A stretch of DNA of 51,329 nt from Ignisphaera sp. (GCA_025058535.1 JANXEL010000008.1:1-51329); one strand, 5' to 3'; counted from the first letter of the stretch, positions 33,469 through 42,461 are shown. The notes: a model not told the origin generated them from the letters alone. A program made the numbers and translations.

Positions 33469-35943
33469 ATGCTGGATCAAAAATTCAAGCCAAGGATTGA
33501 AAATACCAGGTGGAAGCCTGAATTTGAGGAATCGCTGGTAAAGCTGTGGGAGAAGGAGGGCTTATTCAGATTTAGCTATATTAATAGAAAACCCACACTT
33601 ATAATCGATACCCCACCCCCGTACATTTCAGGCAAACCTCACGTTGGTCAGGCAGCCCACTACGTTCAAATAGATATGGTCGCTCGTGCATATAGAATGC
33701 TGGGCTACAATGTTTTGGTGCCATTCTATGCAGATAGAAATGGCTTGCCGGTTGAGGTTTTCGTTGAGAGAGTGTATGGTGTAAATCCGCATGAAGTTGC
33801 AAAAACAGTAGAAGGTAGGGAAAAATTTCTTCAACTGTGTAAGAATCATCTTGATGAAATTGAGAAGGAATTTATTAAAGTGTGGAGAAAACTCGGCTGC
33901 ACTTTTGAGTACTGGCAAGAAGGCACAGATAGTGAGAAGTACAGGAAAATTACACAGAGCACATTTATAGAAATGTGGAGGAAGGGGTATATATATGAGG
34001 CTGAGAGGCCTGTTATATGGTGCCCTCGCTGTAGAACATCACTAGCTGAGGCGGAAGTTGAATACAAAAAAGAACGTGCTGAGCTTTACCACATAAGTTT
34101 CCAGACCTTTGATGGAGAGCTGATTACAATAGCTACTACGAGACCCGAGCTCCTTGGCGCGTGTGTGGCCGTTGCGTACCACCCAGACGATGTGAGGTAT
34201 AGGCACTTAAGGGGTAGGAAGATCATTGTGCCACTCTACGGCTATATCGTTGACGCTATAGAACATAAATCCGTCGATCCACTGTTTGGAACAGGGTTAA
34301 TGATGATTTGCAGTTATGGAGATCAAGCTGATGTTAGAGTTATTAGAGAGCTTGGTCTAAAAACTAGGCTGATAGTAAAGGATGATGGTACCATAAATGA
34401 TGGTATGAACATTCTGGTCGATCTTAAAGTTAGGGAAGCAAGGAGTCGCATTGTTGATCTTCTAATGAATAGAGGCCTGCTTGTAAAAATTGATAAAGTT
34501 GAGAGGAATGTACCCATATGCTGGCGTTGTGGTACACCAATCGAGTTCATTCATACTCGGGAATTCTTCCTGAAACAACTCGAATACAAGGATGCGCTGA
34601 AGGAAGTCATTAAGAATTCGAAATTCATACCAGAGGAGCACAGAAGGAAACTACTAGATTGGATAGACTCTATAACAATGGATTGGCCAATATCTAAAAC
34701 AAGATACTATGCAACTGAAATACCGGTGTGGAGGTGCAAGCTATGTGGACAAATTCTAGTACCTGAGCCAAAGAGATACTATAGACCATGGAAGGAAACT
34801 CCTCCATGGAATTCCTGCCCCAACTGTGGAGCTTCAAGGGAACACCTAGTTGGAGAAACCAAGGTGTTCGATACATGGTTCGATTCCTCCATCTCAGTTC
34901 TTTATGCTGCAGGTGCATCAAGGTATCAACACATATTTGAGCTGTATATAAGTAATAGAGCGGAGGCGCTGAGACCTCAAGGATATGAAATTATTAGGAC
35001 GTGGCTATACTATTCACTATTAAGAATCTATCAGCTATTTGGAAAATGTGCATTTAATCATATTAGAATAAATGGTATGGGGCTTGATGAGAAAGGTGAA
35101 GCTATGCATAAGAGCAAGGGGAATGTTGTCTATCCAGAACCATACGTAGAGAAATATGGAGCTGACGCCTTTAGATTTTGGTCTGCCGCCGCCGCAAAGC
35201 TTGGCAGCGACTACAGATTCTCTGAGCAGCTTTTAAGAACAGGAGCCTTGTTTGTAACAAAACTTTTGAATATAGCACGCTTCATCTCGGCGGTTCCATT
35301 TATTAAAGATGTAGATGCCACTAACCTATATCCACTGGATCTAGCAATCTTGAATAGAATGAATGATATTATAGAAGATGTGAGAAAGAGTTACGAAGAA
35401 ATGGACTTCTACAGACCCATACACATACTGTACCACTTTGTATGGGATGAAGTGGCTGATAACTACATTGAGATGGTCAAATCGCGGATATATGATGTGG
35501 AAGGCATATTCAGCGAAAATGAGCGAAGAAGTGCATGGTTTACATTACATACATTACTGAAAAATACGCTCCTCCTTCTGGCACCCATACTCCCATTCAT
35601 TACTGATTATATATGGAGGAAAACATATGGAGAAAACTCAATACATTTTGAAACTTTGCCAAAACAATTAGATGTGCCTAAGACTGAATTAAAAGAATTG
35701 CTTCCATATCTCTACAATTTAAACAGTTTAATATGGAAATATAAAAAGACTATAAATATAAAGCTCACACAAGAATTAGAGGCCGTGCTCTACATACCTG
35801 AAAAACTTTCCGTATTTGTTAAGGACATTAAGTACTTGCATAGAGTTAGAGAGATAAGATTTGGTAAGCCTGACGTTCAGAACTATGCTGATTTAGGTAA
35901 TAATGTCTTTCTGGTACCTTTCAAAACAGATGATCTACGATGA
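33469..35943 (+). CDS. valS: Valyl-tRNA synthetase
   Basis: Charges tRNA-Val. The 824-aa class I enzyme has IIDTPPPYISGKPHVGQ (HIGH as HVGQ, 58-61), YADRNGLPVE (the N-G-L-P form typical of ValRS; IleRS has C-H-G-L-P), an editing domain with ATTRPELLGACVAVAYHPDD, several Cys pairs for zinc (CPRC, CWRCG, CKLCG, CPNC), and MHKSKGN for KMSKS. FDTWFDSSI precedes the catalytic half. Start ATG 33469. It overlaps the next gene by 4 nt and heads a three-gene unit. Length is slightly short for archaeal ValRS because the C-terminal domain is reduced. Confidence 0.92.
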   Translation: MLDQKFKPRIENTRWKPEFEESLVKLWEKEGLFRFSYINRKPTLIIDTPPPYISGKPHVGQAAHYVQIDMVARAYRMLGYNVLVPFYADRNGLPVEVFVERVYGVNPHEVAKTVEGREKFLQLCKNHLDEIEKEFIKVWRKLGCTFEYWQEGTDSEKYRKITQSTFIEMWRKGYIYEAERPVIWCPRCRTSLAEAEVEYKKERAELYHISFQTFDGELITIATTRPELLGACVAVAYHPDDVRYRHLRGRKIIVPLYGYIVDAIEHKSVDPLFGTGLMMICSYGDQADVRVIRELGLKTRLIVKDDGTINDGMNILVDLKVREARSRIVDLLMNRGLLVKIDKVERNVPICWRCGTPIEFIHTREFFLKQLEYKDALKEVIKNSKFIPEEHRRKLLDWIDSITMDWPISKTRYYATEIPVWRCKLCGQILVPEPKRYYRPWKETPPWNSCPNCGASREHLVGETKVFDTWFDSSISVLYAAGASRYQHIFELYISNRAEALRPQGYEIIRTWLYYSLLRIYQLFGKCAFNHIRINGMGLDEKGEAMHKSKGNVVYPEPYVEKYGADAFRFWSAAAAKLGSDYRFSEQLLRTGALFVTKLLNIARFISAVPFIKDVDATNLYPLDLAILNRMNDIIEDVRKSYEEMDFYRPIHILYHFVWDEVADNYIEMVKSRIYDVEGIFSENERRSAWFTLHTLLKNTLLLLAPILPFITDYIWRKTYGENSIHFETLPKQLDVPKTELKELLPYLYNLNSLIWKYKKTINIKLTQELEAVLYIPEKLSVFVKDIKYLHRVREIRFGKPDVQNYADLGNNVFLVPFKTDDLR

Positions 35944-36467
35944 ATCTATACGCTCTAGTCACCATTATTCCAAGGAATCCCTACGAATTTGCTAAAATAG
36001 TAAAGAGATTGACTGTATGTAATGTTAGGAATTTAAGAGCTAATAGTGCTGACAACAATATCCATTTTAAAGTAGAGAACGTAGATGCGCTAATTGGATG
36101 CCTAGAAGGATTTGATGAAGTTTTTTTAACGGTGGACCTAAGGCTGCGCTTAAAAGTATTGGGCGATAGACTAAATGAGCTCATAGCTGTATTAAACGCA
36201 AAAAGAATGCCAGCGTTATATCCATACAGAATTATAGCTGTAATAAGTAGTGGAGATTACCATCTAGCTATACAGAGAACCTCAAATAGAAATATCTATC
36301 TAATCAGATGTTTAAGAGCAAAAAACTTAGACGTAGTATTATCACCCTCTACATTCCTACTTGCTGGCACCTTAGATACTATAAAAAACGATATTAACAG
36401 ATGCAGCAAGCTGCTAAGCAGAGCGTTATTACAGTCAAATTGGTTAACTAATGCAGTGAATGGATGA
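35940..36467 (+). CDS. Hypothetical protein (175 aa) coupled to valS
   Basis: Not recognised. A 175-aa soluble protein overlapping the valS stop and the following HD gene start by 4 nt each (ATGA), so it is translated between the two. Predicted alternation of strands and helices: LYALVTIIPRNPYEFAKIVKRL, DEVFLTVDLRLRLKV, and YPYRIIAVISSGDYHLAIQR. The N-terminal pattern recalls small alpha/beta RNA-binding folds, but without a definite motif. The tight coupling to a tRNA synthetase suggests a translation- or tRNA-linked role, by context only. Confidence 0.75.
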   Translation: MNLYALVTIIPRNPYEFAKIVKRLTVCNVRNLRANSADNNIHFKVENVDALIGCLEGFDEVFLTVDLRLRLKVLGDRLNELIAVLNAKRMPALYPYRIIAVISSGDYHLAIQRTSNRNIYLIRCLRAKNLDVVLSPSTFLLAGTLDTIKNDINRCSKLLSRALLQSNWLTNAVNG

Positions 36468-37267
36468 AACCTATGGTTACAGTTTCCCCGGATCTACTAT
36501 ACAAACATATAAATGCTTTTCCCATTATTAGAAGTGCACATCAAGTTATTGAAGATGATCTCGAGCTTACTGAGCTATTGAAAATGAGCAATCTTATGGC
36601 TGTTTCTAGACTTAAATATAATGACCATGGCATTATACATGCTAGAATTGTAGCAGGTACAGCTTTAGAACTTGTTGATATTCTGTATAACGCTGGAGTT
36701 GAAATGTCGTGTATAAGAGATGGTGTAGCTAGTGGTATCGATGAGGTGAAAATAATGGTGCTCATTTCCTCCTACCTGCACGACATCGGCAATTCTATTC
36801 ATAGAATAAACCACGAATTGTTGGGCGTATTGATTGCAAGGAATATTATAGATAGAATCTTAGTTAAGTTAGGCTTTGATAAACGTAAGGTGGTAGATAT
36901 GCGCCAAGAAATATTGCATAATATCTATGCCTCTGACCACAATATTCAGTGCCTATCTGTAGAGTGTGGAATTGTAAAGGTCAGCGATGGTCTTGACATG
37001 GCTGAAGGGAGAGCACGCATACCATATAAGTTGGGCAAACTAGACATGCATGCCATCTCAGCAATAAGCATAAAAAGGGTTGACATTGAGCCTAATCGGG
37101 ACTCTAGAAGACCTGTAAATATTGTAGTCTACATGAGTGAAGCCGCAGGACTGTTTCAACTGGAAGCCGTTCTCATGCCAAAAATTAAGAGTAGCGGTCT
37201 TGAGAATCTACTCAACATCTATATAGACATTAACACTAAATTGATAAGATATCATCCAAAAGAATAG
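36464..37267 (+). CDS. HD-domain metal-dependent phosphohydrolase
   Basis: A 267-aa HD-superfamily protein. Metal ligands are visible in order: H55 or H59 (NDHGIIHARIV), H106-D107 (SSYLHDIGNS), H113/H117, and D175 (GIVKVSDGLDMAEGRAR). The C-terminal 70 residues form a separate strand-rich segment. HD enzymes hydrolyse nucleotides, cyclic nucleotides or RNA ends; the substrate is not clear here. It is the third gene of the valS unit, with a 4-nt overlap. Nothing in it points to a defence cassette. Confidence 0.85.
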   Translation: MKPMVTVSPDLLYKHINAFPIIRSAHQVIEDDLELTELLKMSNLMAVSRLKYNDHGIIHARIVAGTALELVDILYNAGVEMSCIRDGVASGIDEVKIMVLISSYLHDIGNSIHRINHELLGVLIARNIIDRILVKLGFDKRKVVDMRQEILHNIYASDHNIQCLSVECGIVKVSDGLDMAEGRARIPYKLGKLDMHAISAISIKRVDIEPNRDSRRPVNIVVYMSEAAGLFQLEAVLMPKIKSSGLENLLNIYIDINTKLIRYHPKE

Positions 37268-37281
37268 CAGTGTACTAGAAA

Positions 37282-38031
37282 CTAAATGGTTAGTACATAT
37301 AATGATTCAAATTTGATCCCTTCTAATGTTTGTCTAGCTGCCATCTTAAGGCTGTTTATAAGAAGCTCGAATTTCTCGTACTCTTCAATCGTAAACGCCT
37401 TCTCACGTAGGATGCAGAGTGAACCTCCTACTGCAGTGACACATGATCCTAGACCTCTCTTTGATACAACATCTAGTGTAGCCATTAGATCCTTGCGGGA
37501 GAATACTGGTTGATACACTTTTGGATGTGTATGAGCAATCAATAGTACGTTTTCTAGTGTTGGAATGGTTATGGATTTCTCTAACCCCTCTAGCAGCAGT
37601 GCTACTCCACTAGATAGGATCAACATTAGATATTCCCTATCGTAATATAAGTATACACTTAAACTCTTTATTGTACTCTTTATGATTCTCAGCTCCAAAA
37701 CCCTGTATATTTCCGGTACAGTAAAGCCGTTGCCCTTACCGCAATTGAAAAGTATTTCAGTATCCTCAAAAACTTCACCATATCCACAAATACTTTCTAT
37801 CCCCTTCCCGTAAACCACGACCTTGCTTACTCTGTTGCTTAACAACCCATCTACTCTAATTTCTATGTCCGACGTTTCTTCCTCGCCATAGTTCATTTCA
37901 ATCAGATCTTCAATACGAAATAGTATCCGCAGCCTCATTGCTGCGTCTCTTATATACCGATCCTCTATGATTTCATAATGATATTTTACATGCCTACCAA
38001 TACCCAATGATGATCCCATAAAGTTTCTCAT
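37282..38031 (-). CDS. JAMM-motif (JAB1/MPN-like) protein
   Basis: A 249-aa protein whose C-terminal half contains AHTHPKVYQPVFSRKDLMA (166-184): H167-T-H169-P, seven residues, S178, two residues, D181. This is exactly the JAMM zinc-peptidase spacing H-x-H-P-x7-S-x2-D; E148 or E151 upstream could be the catalytic Glu. Surrounding strands (VLLIAHTHP and CVTAVGGSLCILR) fit the MPN core. The N-terminal 120 residues are unlike known JAMM proteases and may be a separate domain. Archaeal JAMM proteins remove ubiquitin-like SAMP/Urm1 tags or act in cofactor sulfur transfer; no ubiquitin-like gene is in the window. Convergent with the HD gene. Confidence 0.62.
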   Translation of the reverse strand: MRNFMGSSLGIGRHVKYHYEIIEDRYIRDAAMRLRILFRIEDLIEMNYGEEETSDIEIRVDGLLSNRVSKVVVYGKGIESICGYGEVFEDTEILFNCGKGNGFTVPEIYRVLELRIIKSTIKSLSVYLYYDREYLMLILSSGVALLLEGLEKSITIPTLENVLLIAHTHPKVYQPVFSRKDLMATLDVVSKRGLGSCVTAVGGSLCILREKAFTIEEYEKFELLINSLKMAARQTLEGIKFESLYVLTI

Positions 38032-38085
38032 TTCGTAGCCAGGGTCAAACGTTTTATTTCTGAATCCACGATATAGTGGAATTTG

Positions 38086-39675
38086 TCAAAGAGGTATTAA
38101 CCCATGTTTTTTGGGTGGGGGTCTGATCCTTATTTCCCTCTTTGTTATTAGGAATTCCAACGCTTTTGCAAGAATTGGTCTTGTTTCACTCGGTTCTACT
38201 ATGGCGTCTATATAGCCTCTCGATGCTGCATAATAGGGGGTAGTGAGCTTCTCCCTATATTCAGCAGCAAGTTTCTGCAGCATTATCTTTCTCTCACTCT
38301 CATCATTTACTGCCTGTATCTCCCTACGCCATATTATCTCAGCTGCGGCTTCCGGTCCCATTACAGCTACTTCTGCTGTCGGCCATGCAATTACGAAATC
38401 GGCCCCTAAGTGTCTTGAACCCATAGCTATGTATGCCCCTCCGTAAGCCTTTCTAACAATTACCGTAAGTTTAGGCACTACCGCCTCAGCGTATGCATAA
38501 AGTATTTTTGCTCCATGCCTAATTATCCCTCTGTATTCTTGCAGTGTACCTGGAACAAAACCAGGTACATCGACTAGGGTAACTATTGGTATATTAAAAG
38601 CATTGCAAAATCTCACAAATTTAGCAATCTTGTCAGAGGAATCTATATCTAATGCACCCATGTAGTATAGGGGTTGGTTGGCAACCACCCCAATTGTATA
38701 TCCATGCAGTCTTGCGAAGCCAATTATAGCATTTTTAGCAAAGTCTTTCTGGACTTCAAAAAATGTTTTGCGATCTACAATATTTTCTATTACAGTACGC
38801 ATATCATAAGGTTTTGAAGCATCTTCCGGAACTATGCTGTTGAGTAGTTGGGCTGTCCGCTGTGGATCGTCTCCTGTTTGAACTCTCGGAGGAAGCTCCA
38901 GGCTGTTTGACGGTAGATAGGATAGAAGCTTCTTAACAATATTTATAGCCTCCCTCTCATCATCAGCTACAAAATGAGCCACGCCACTCTTGGCAGCATG
39001 TATCTCTGGTCCGCCAAGCTCCATTTCAGTGACCTCCTCCCCGATTGCTGCTCTTACAACCTTTGGTCCTGTGATGAACATGTACGAGATCTTATTAACC
39101 ATGATTACAAAATCCATTAATGCAGGTGAATAAACCGCACCACCTGCACACGGCCCCATAATCACAGCTATCTGTGGTATAGAACCAGATGCCATAACAT
39201 TTAGGTAAAATATATCGCCATAACCTTTTAATGAATCTACACCTTCTTGAATCCTTGCACCACCGGAATCGTTGAGAAAGACGACAGGTACGCCTACAGA
39301 CATAGCATAGCCCAGAGCTTTTACAATTTTAGCTGCATGCATTTCACCTACGGAACCACCCATAAATGTAAAATCTTGAGCTATGGCTACAACCGATCTA
39401 TTGTTGATCTTGCCAAAAGCTGTTACAACACCATCACCGTAGGCCTTCTTTGCATTCATACCAAATTCTGTAGCCCTATGTGTTACAAACATGTCTAATT
39501 CTGTATAAATCCCATTGTCAAACAGTATTTCCAATCTCTCTCTCGCGGTAAGCTTGCCTGCTGCGTGCTGCCGATCTATTGCTTCTTGTCCACCACCAAG
39601 CTTAACCATATTAAGCCTTTCTCTTAGCTCTTCAATCTCTTTCCTCTCTATCTCCTCTCCAATCATGTAAATCAT
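38086..39675 (-). CDS. Acyl-CoA carboxylase, carboxyltransferase (beta) subunit
   Basis: A 529-aa protein of the propionyl/acetyl/methylmalonyl-CoA carboxyltransferase family, which moves CO2 between carboxybiotin and acyl-CoA. The two crotonase-fold halves are clear: RQHAAGKLTARERLEILFD, then FLNDSGGARIQEGV and GPCAGGAVYSPAL in the first; LVDVPGFVPGTLQEY and RKAYGGAYIAMGSRH in the second, the latter giving the G-G-x-Y-x-A-M oxyanion loop. ATG 39675. Divergent from the biotin carrier gene. A biotin carboxylase subunit is not in the window, so it could serve either a carboxylase or a membrane decarboxylase; propionyl/acetyl-CoA carboxylase is the usual archaeal role. Confidence 0.92.
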   Translation of the reverse strand: MIYMIGEEIERKEIEELRERLNMVKLGGGQEAIDRQHAAGKLTARERLEILFDNGIYTELDMFVTHRATEFGMNAKKAYGDGVVTAFGKINNRSVVAIAQDFTFMGGSVGEMHAAKIVKALGYAMSVGVPVVFLNDSGGARIQEGVDSLKGYGDIFYLNVMASGSIPQIAVIMGPCAGGAVYSPALMDFVIMVNKISYMFITGPKVVRAAIGEEVTEMELGGPEIHAAKSGVAHFVADDEREAINIVKKLLSYLPSNSLELPPRVQTGDDPQRTAQLLNSIVPEDASKPYDMRTVIENIVDRKTFFEVQKDFAKNAIIGFARLHGYTIGVVANQPLYYMGALDIDSSDKIAKFVRFCNAFNIPIVTLVDVPGFVPGTLQEYRGIIRHGAKILYAYAEAVVPKLTVIVRKAYGGAYIAMGSRHLGADFVIAWPTAEVAVMGPEAAAEIIWRREIQAVNDESERKIMLQKLAAEYREKLTTPYYAASRGYIDAIVEPSETRPILAKALEFLITKREIRIRPPPKKHGLIPL

Positions 39676-39885
39676 CCAGTGAATTCTTCTAGCTAATATA
39701 AATATTGATCCTAAAATCTGTATTGCTCATCTTAGCTGGGATTCCTCAGCTAAATAAGAGTTGCGTAACCTTAACGGTATAGATGCTCCAAAAGCTTGGA
39801 TGCTCTTTGAGCAACAAAACTCTTATCTAACCCTGGCTGCATATTCATACAGTTAAAGAGTGAATACCTAAGAGCTACTTCAAGC

Positions 39886-39900
39886 AGGTGGTACTTTATA
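39886..39900 (+). promoter_or_regulatory. Ribosome-binding site in front of a probable AUA start
   Basis: AGGTGG at 39886-39891, six nt before ATA at 39898-39900. The site decides the start of the biotin carrier gene: no ATG, GTG or TTG lies in frame between the stop at 39808-39810 and this point, nor before the GTG at 40012, which is too far inside the protein. Confidence 0.5.
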
Positions 39901-40350
39901 GCATCTAAGCACAAACTAATAATTGAGATAAATAACAGAAAATACGACGTTGAGATATTTGAAGAACAGGAAAGCAGCCTTAGAATAAGAATAGGATCTA
40001 AGGAATACATAGTGCACGTAATCGAAAACGGTAATGACATCTCCACAAAATTGGAGGATGAAAACAGGTACACAAAAGTTGATGAACATGTCAATATGAT
40101 TCAAGGCACTGCGGCATTAGAGCGGCATTCTCTTGGAGAGAATGTGATCTGCTCTGAAGTACCAGGTCGTATTGTTAAGGTATTTGTGAATGAAGGAGAT
40201 AGCATAAACAAAGGAGATACCGTTGCTATAGTAGAATCTATGAAGATGGAGATAGAGATTAAAAGCTCTAGAAATGGTGTTGTGAAAAAAGTTTTTGCTA
40301 AAAACGGTTCGTACATTAATGTGGGTCAGCCAATAATATTACTTGAGTAA
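39898..40350 (+). CDS. Biotin carboxyl carrier protein
   Basis: Carries carboxybiotin for the neighbouring carboxyltransferase. The C-terminal 75 residues form the biotinyl domain: SEVPGRIVKVFVNEGDSINKG, then VESMKMEIEI with the biotinylated Lys, and NVGQPIILLE at the end. The frame upstream of GTG 40012 is clearly coding (KLIIEINNRKYDVEIFEEQ, then SSLRIRIGSKEYIVHV), the usual N-terminal strand-rich part of such carriers. It has no standard start codon; AGGTGG six nt before ATA 39898 makes AUA the best candidate, giving about 150 aa with the target Lys at about 116. Using GTG 40012 would give 112 aa and remove a conserved domain. Divergent from the carboxyltransferase gene. Confidence 0.85.
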   Translation: MASKHKLIIEINNRKYDVEIFEEQESSLRIRIGSKEYIVHVIENGNDISTKLEDENRYTKVDEHVNMIQGTAALERHSLGENVICSEVPGRIVKVFVNEGDSINKGDTVAIVESMKMEIEIKSSRNGVVKKVFAKNGSYINVGQPIILLE

Positions 40351-40370
40351 ACATACACTCACTACTATTT

Positions 40371-40475
40371 CTACTTCTTCGGCTTCTTCTCCTCCTGTTT
40401 CTTTTCCTCTTTCTTAGTTCCCTTTGCTTCGGGCTTCTTTGACACTTCTTTCACCGTAATTACACCATACCGCAT
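40371..40475 (-). CDS. Tiny Lys/Glu-rich protein (27-34 aa)
   Basis: A short minus-strand ORF from ATG 40475 to TAG 40371: MRYGVITVKEVSKKPEAKG followed by TKKEEKKQEEKKPKK. A TATA-like TTTTAAATTAAT at 40478-40489 would place the transcript start near 40460, so GTG 40454 (27 aa) may be the real, nearly leaderless start. The highly charged, Lys-rich composition recalls the tails of archaeal ribosomal or nucleic-acid-binding proteins. It sits between the biotin carrier gene (convergent) and the PRT-fold gene. Could be chance, but promoter and composition argue for a real gene. Confidence 0.45.
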   Translation of the reverse strand: MRYGVITVKEVSKKPEAKGTKKEEKKQEEKKPKK

Positions 40476-40518
40476 ATTAATTTAAAACCTTTTGTTCCAC
40501 TGATCATAGATACACATA

Positions 40519-41238
40519 CTATTGAATTACATGCAGATAGTAAAGAACGCCTGTATTGTATTCTTCCAAAATTTTTAAACAGTCCTTTGATATATATATA
40601 GTCGAGAACCCTAAAATCTCAACACCATTCATTCTCATTAATGTCGTAACCGACTTTACCCTCTCGATATCCTCCATAAATATATCGACAACATATACCT
40701 TCTTATCCCTATGGATGCACTCCCTTGGTATCAACATGTATTTGTACTCCTTTTCACTATGTGAGTAGTACCATATGATCTTTGCTACATCCTCCTGAAT
40801 ATTTCTGTTTACTAATGGAAAACATATCTCTGTTCCAAGCTCTAATGCTAACGAGGTTGCTATGGGGATTCCCTCCTCCGATAGTGCAAACACATAATCT
40901 ACATCTGTATCAATTTTTTTTAATTTTTCATCCACAGCTAATGCAAATAACTCTATAAATCCTGTATTTTTAATTAAGTTATAGTAGTTGCTATTGCTAC
41001 TTTTAGCCATTTTCACTAGCGTGCTTTCTATAATTCTTAATTTAGAGATTTTCTCTATAATTTCATTCGCTATTTCGTCACTTGGAACCCCGATAAAGTT
41101 TACATACCTCCAGAGACTTTGGAATGGAATACTCAGCATTTCTTCCAGTTCTCTTAGACTATAGAAGGAATTTAACGCTTTGAGTATCTTTAGAATTCTT
41201 ATCTTTTCACTCCTCTTAATCGCTTTATTATTGAGCAT
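40519..41238 (-). CDS. HTH plus phosphoribosyltransferase-fold protein, probable regulator
   Basis: A 239-aa protein. Residues 1-55 look like a helix-turn-helix (ILKALNSFYSLRELEEMLSIPFQSLWRYVNFIG); residues about 110-239 resemble a type I PRTase, with VDYVFALSEEGIPIATSLALELG as the early strand-loop and KVYVVDIFMEDIERVKSVTTLM where the PRPP loop (VDDVxTTGxT) should be. The loop is degenerate, so enzymatic activity is unlikely. The layout matches archaeal orotate-phosphoribosyltransferase-like regulators (GfcR/PurR-like) that sense PRPP or a nucleotide. Target genes are unknown. Confidence 0.65.
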   Translation of the reverse strand: MLNNKAIKRSEKIRILKILKALNSFYSLRELEEMLSIPFQSLWRYVNFIGVPSDEIANEIIEKISKLRIIESTLVKMAKSSNSNYYNLIKNTGFIELFALAVDEKLKKIDTDVDYVFALSEEGIPIATSLALELGTEICFPLVNRNIQEDVAKIIWYYSHSEKEYKYMLIPRECIHRDKKVYVVDIFMEDIERVKSVTTLMRMNGVEILGFSTIYISKDCLKILEEYNTGVLYYLHVIQ

Positions 41239-41326
41239 CTAGTATCTACACCAATAACCTTAATACAGCTACAAGTAGCTGGGAAAATAAATTTTATTTT
41301 CTACCCGCCTAGAATTGTTTAATGTT

Positions 41327-42373
41327 TTAGCTTAGATGCTCAAAGAACCATTTAAAGTTCGGCACACTACTTCTACTTACATTATCTTCATAAACTGCAT
41401 GCGCAATTAGTGGTAGGGCTATTGTAGCATCCACATAGACAACTCTCTTCTTTGCCTTTTGAGCAACCTTGCCCCAACTCACAGCCTCCTCTAAAGTTGC
41501 CCCCGATAACCCTCCCCACTGTGGTGAATCCATTGTTATTTGGACCACGTATTCCAGTGGTTTATAGTAGTCCCTCAAGCCCTCCTTTTCGGCTAGTAGT
41601 GTCTGTGCTACAGTAACAAGGTTAATGTAATCCTTTGGCACGCCACCACCGATATATATTGCAGCCATCTTTGCTGCCCTTCTACCTATTTCGACAAGCT
41701 GATCAAAATCCCTAACCATATCCAGCACTACTCTGTGGTTGCGTTCCCTCGATGCTAACAGTGCTGCAATACCATATCCACTATCTACTAGAGCGGGCGA
41801 AAACACAGGTACATTAACCCGGTATGCCGCTGCAACTATGCTATCCACTTTTCTATTGTTTAGATATTTTCCAAATAGGTGAAGAAATTCCGCTGTAGAG
41901 TAGACTGAACCATTGGGAAGGGTGTGTATAAAATCCCTTATTAGGTTCTCCATCTCCCTGTATGCAATTTCGCTAGCGAATACATCATAAAATCTGTCAA
42001 TTTTATACCTCAGTAGCTCGCTATCGTCAACGTGTGGAGTACCCTTATAGTAACTGAATCCCATCGCCTCATATATATCCTCTGAAATGTTTGCTCCCGT
42101 GGACACAAGAACATCTATATACCTATTCTCAACAAACCATTTTACTATTCTCCACATACCAGCAGTGCTCATAGAGCCCGCTAGACCCATGAATATTACC
42201 ACATCAGGATCTGTCAGCATACTAACAATGATGTTGTAGACCTCTCCTAGGGCACGGCCCTGGTAAGCTGTATCGCTCATTGCCTTTAAAAGCTCGCTTA
42301 CCCCTCTTTTCCTAACGTCTATTGCTGCCAGCTTCTCTATGAAGTAAGGATTACTGAAGCTTTCTTTCACCAT
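41327..42373 (-). CDS. dys: Deoxyhypusine synthase
   Basis: Transfers the aminobutyl group of spermidine to a Lys of aIF5A, the first step of hypusine formation. The 348-aa protein has GLAGSMSTAGMWRIVKWF (63-80) and DVLVSTGANISEDIYEAMG (87-105) for NAD binding, and WGGLSGATLEEAVSWGK (286-302), where K302 is the conserved Lys that forms the enzyme intermediate. The gene for aIF5A is not in the window. ATG 42373; divergent from the GH57 amylase with TATA-like elements between them. Confidence 0.95.
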   Translation of the reverse strand: MVKESFSNPYFIEKLAAIDVRKRGVSELLKAMSDTAYQGRALGEVYNIIVSMLTDPDVVIFMGLAGSMSTAGMWRIVKWFVENRYIDVLVSTGANISEDIYEAMGFSYYKGTPHVDDSELLRYKIDRFYDVFASEIAYREMENLIRDFIHTLPNGSVYSTAEFLHLFGKYLNNRKVDSIVAAAYRVNVPVFSPALVDSGYGIAALLASRERNHRVVLDMVRDFDQLVEIGRRAAKMAAIYIGGGVPKDYINLVTVAQTLLAEKEGLRDYYKPLEYVVQITMDSPQWGGLSGATLEEAVSWGKVAQKAKKRVVYVDATIALPLIAHAVYEDNVSRSSVPNFKWFFEHLS

Positions 42374-42461
42374 TTTACACCATTCTAATTCTCGTTACAC
42401 ACATCTATTAAAAACTTATATAATCATTCCATCTACTTTCACAGAGGTATGGGCGTTTTAA

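Noticed and set aside
36464-38031. HD hydrolase next to a JAMM protein as an antiviral defence module
   Set aside because: The genes are convergent, not an operon, and the HD gene is coupled to valS; no nuclease, cyclase or effector is nearby.
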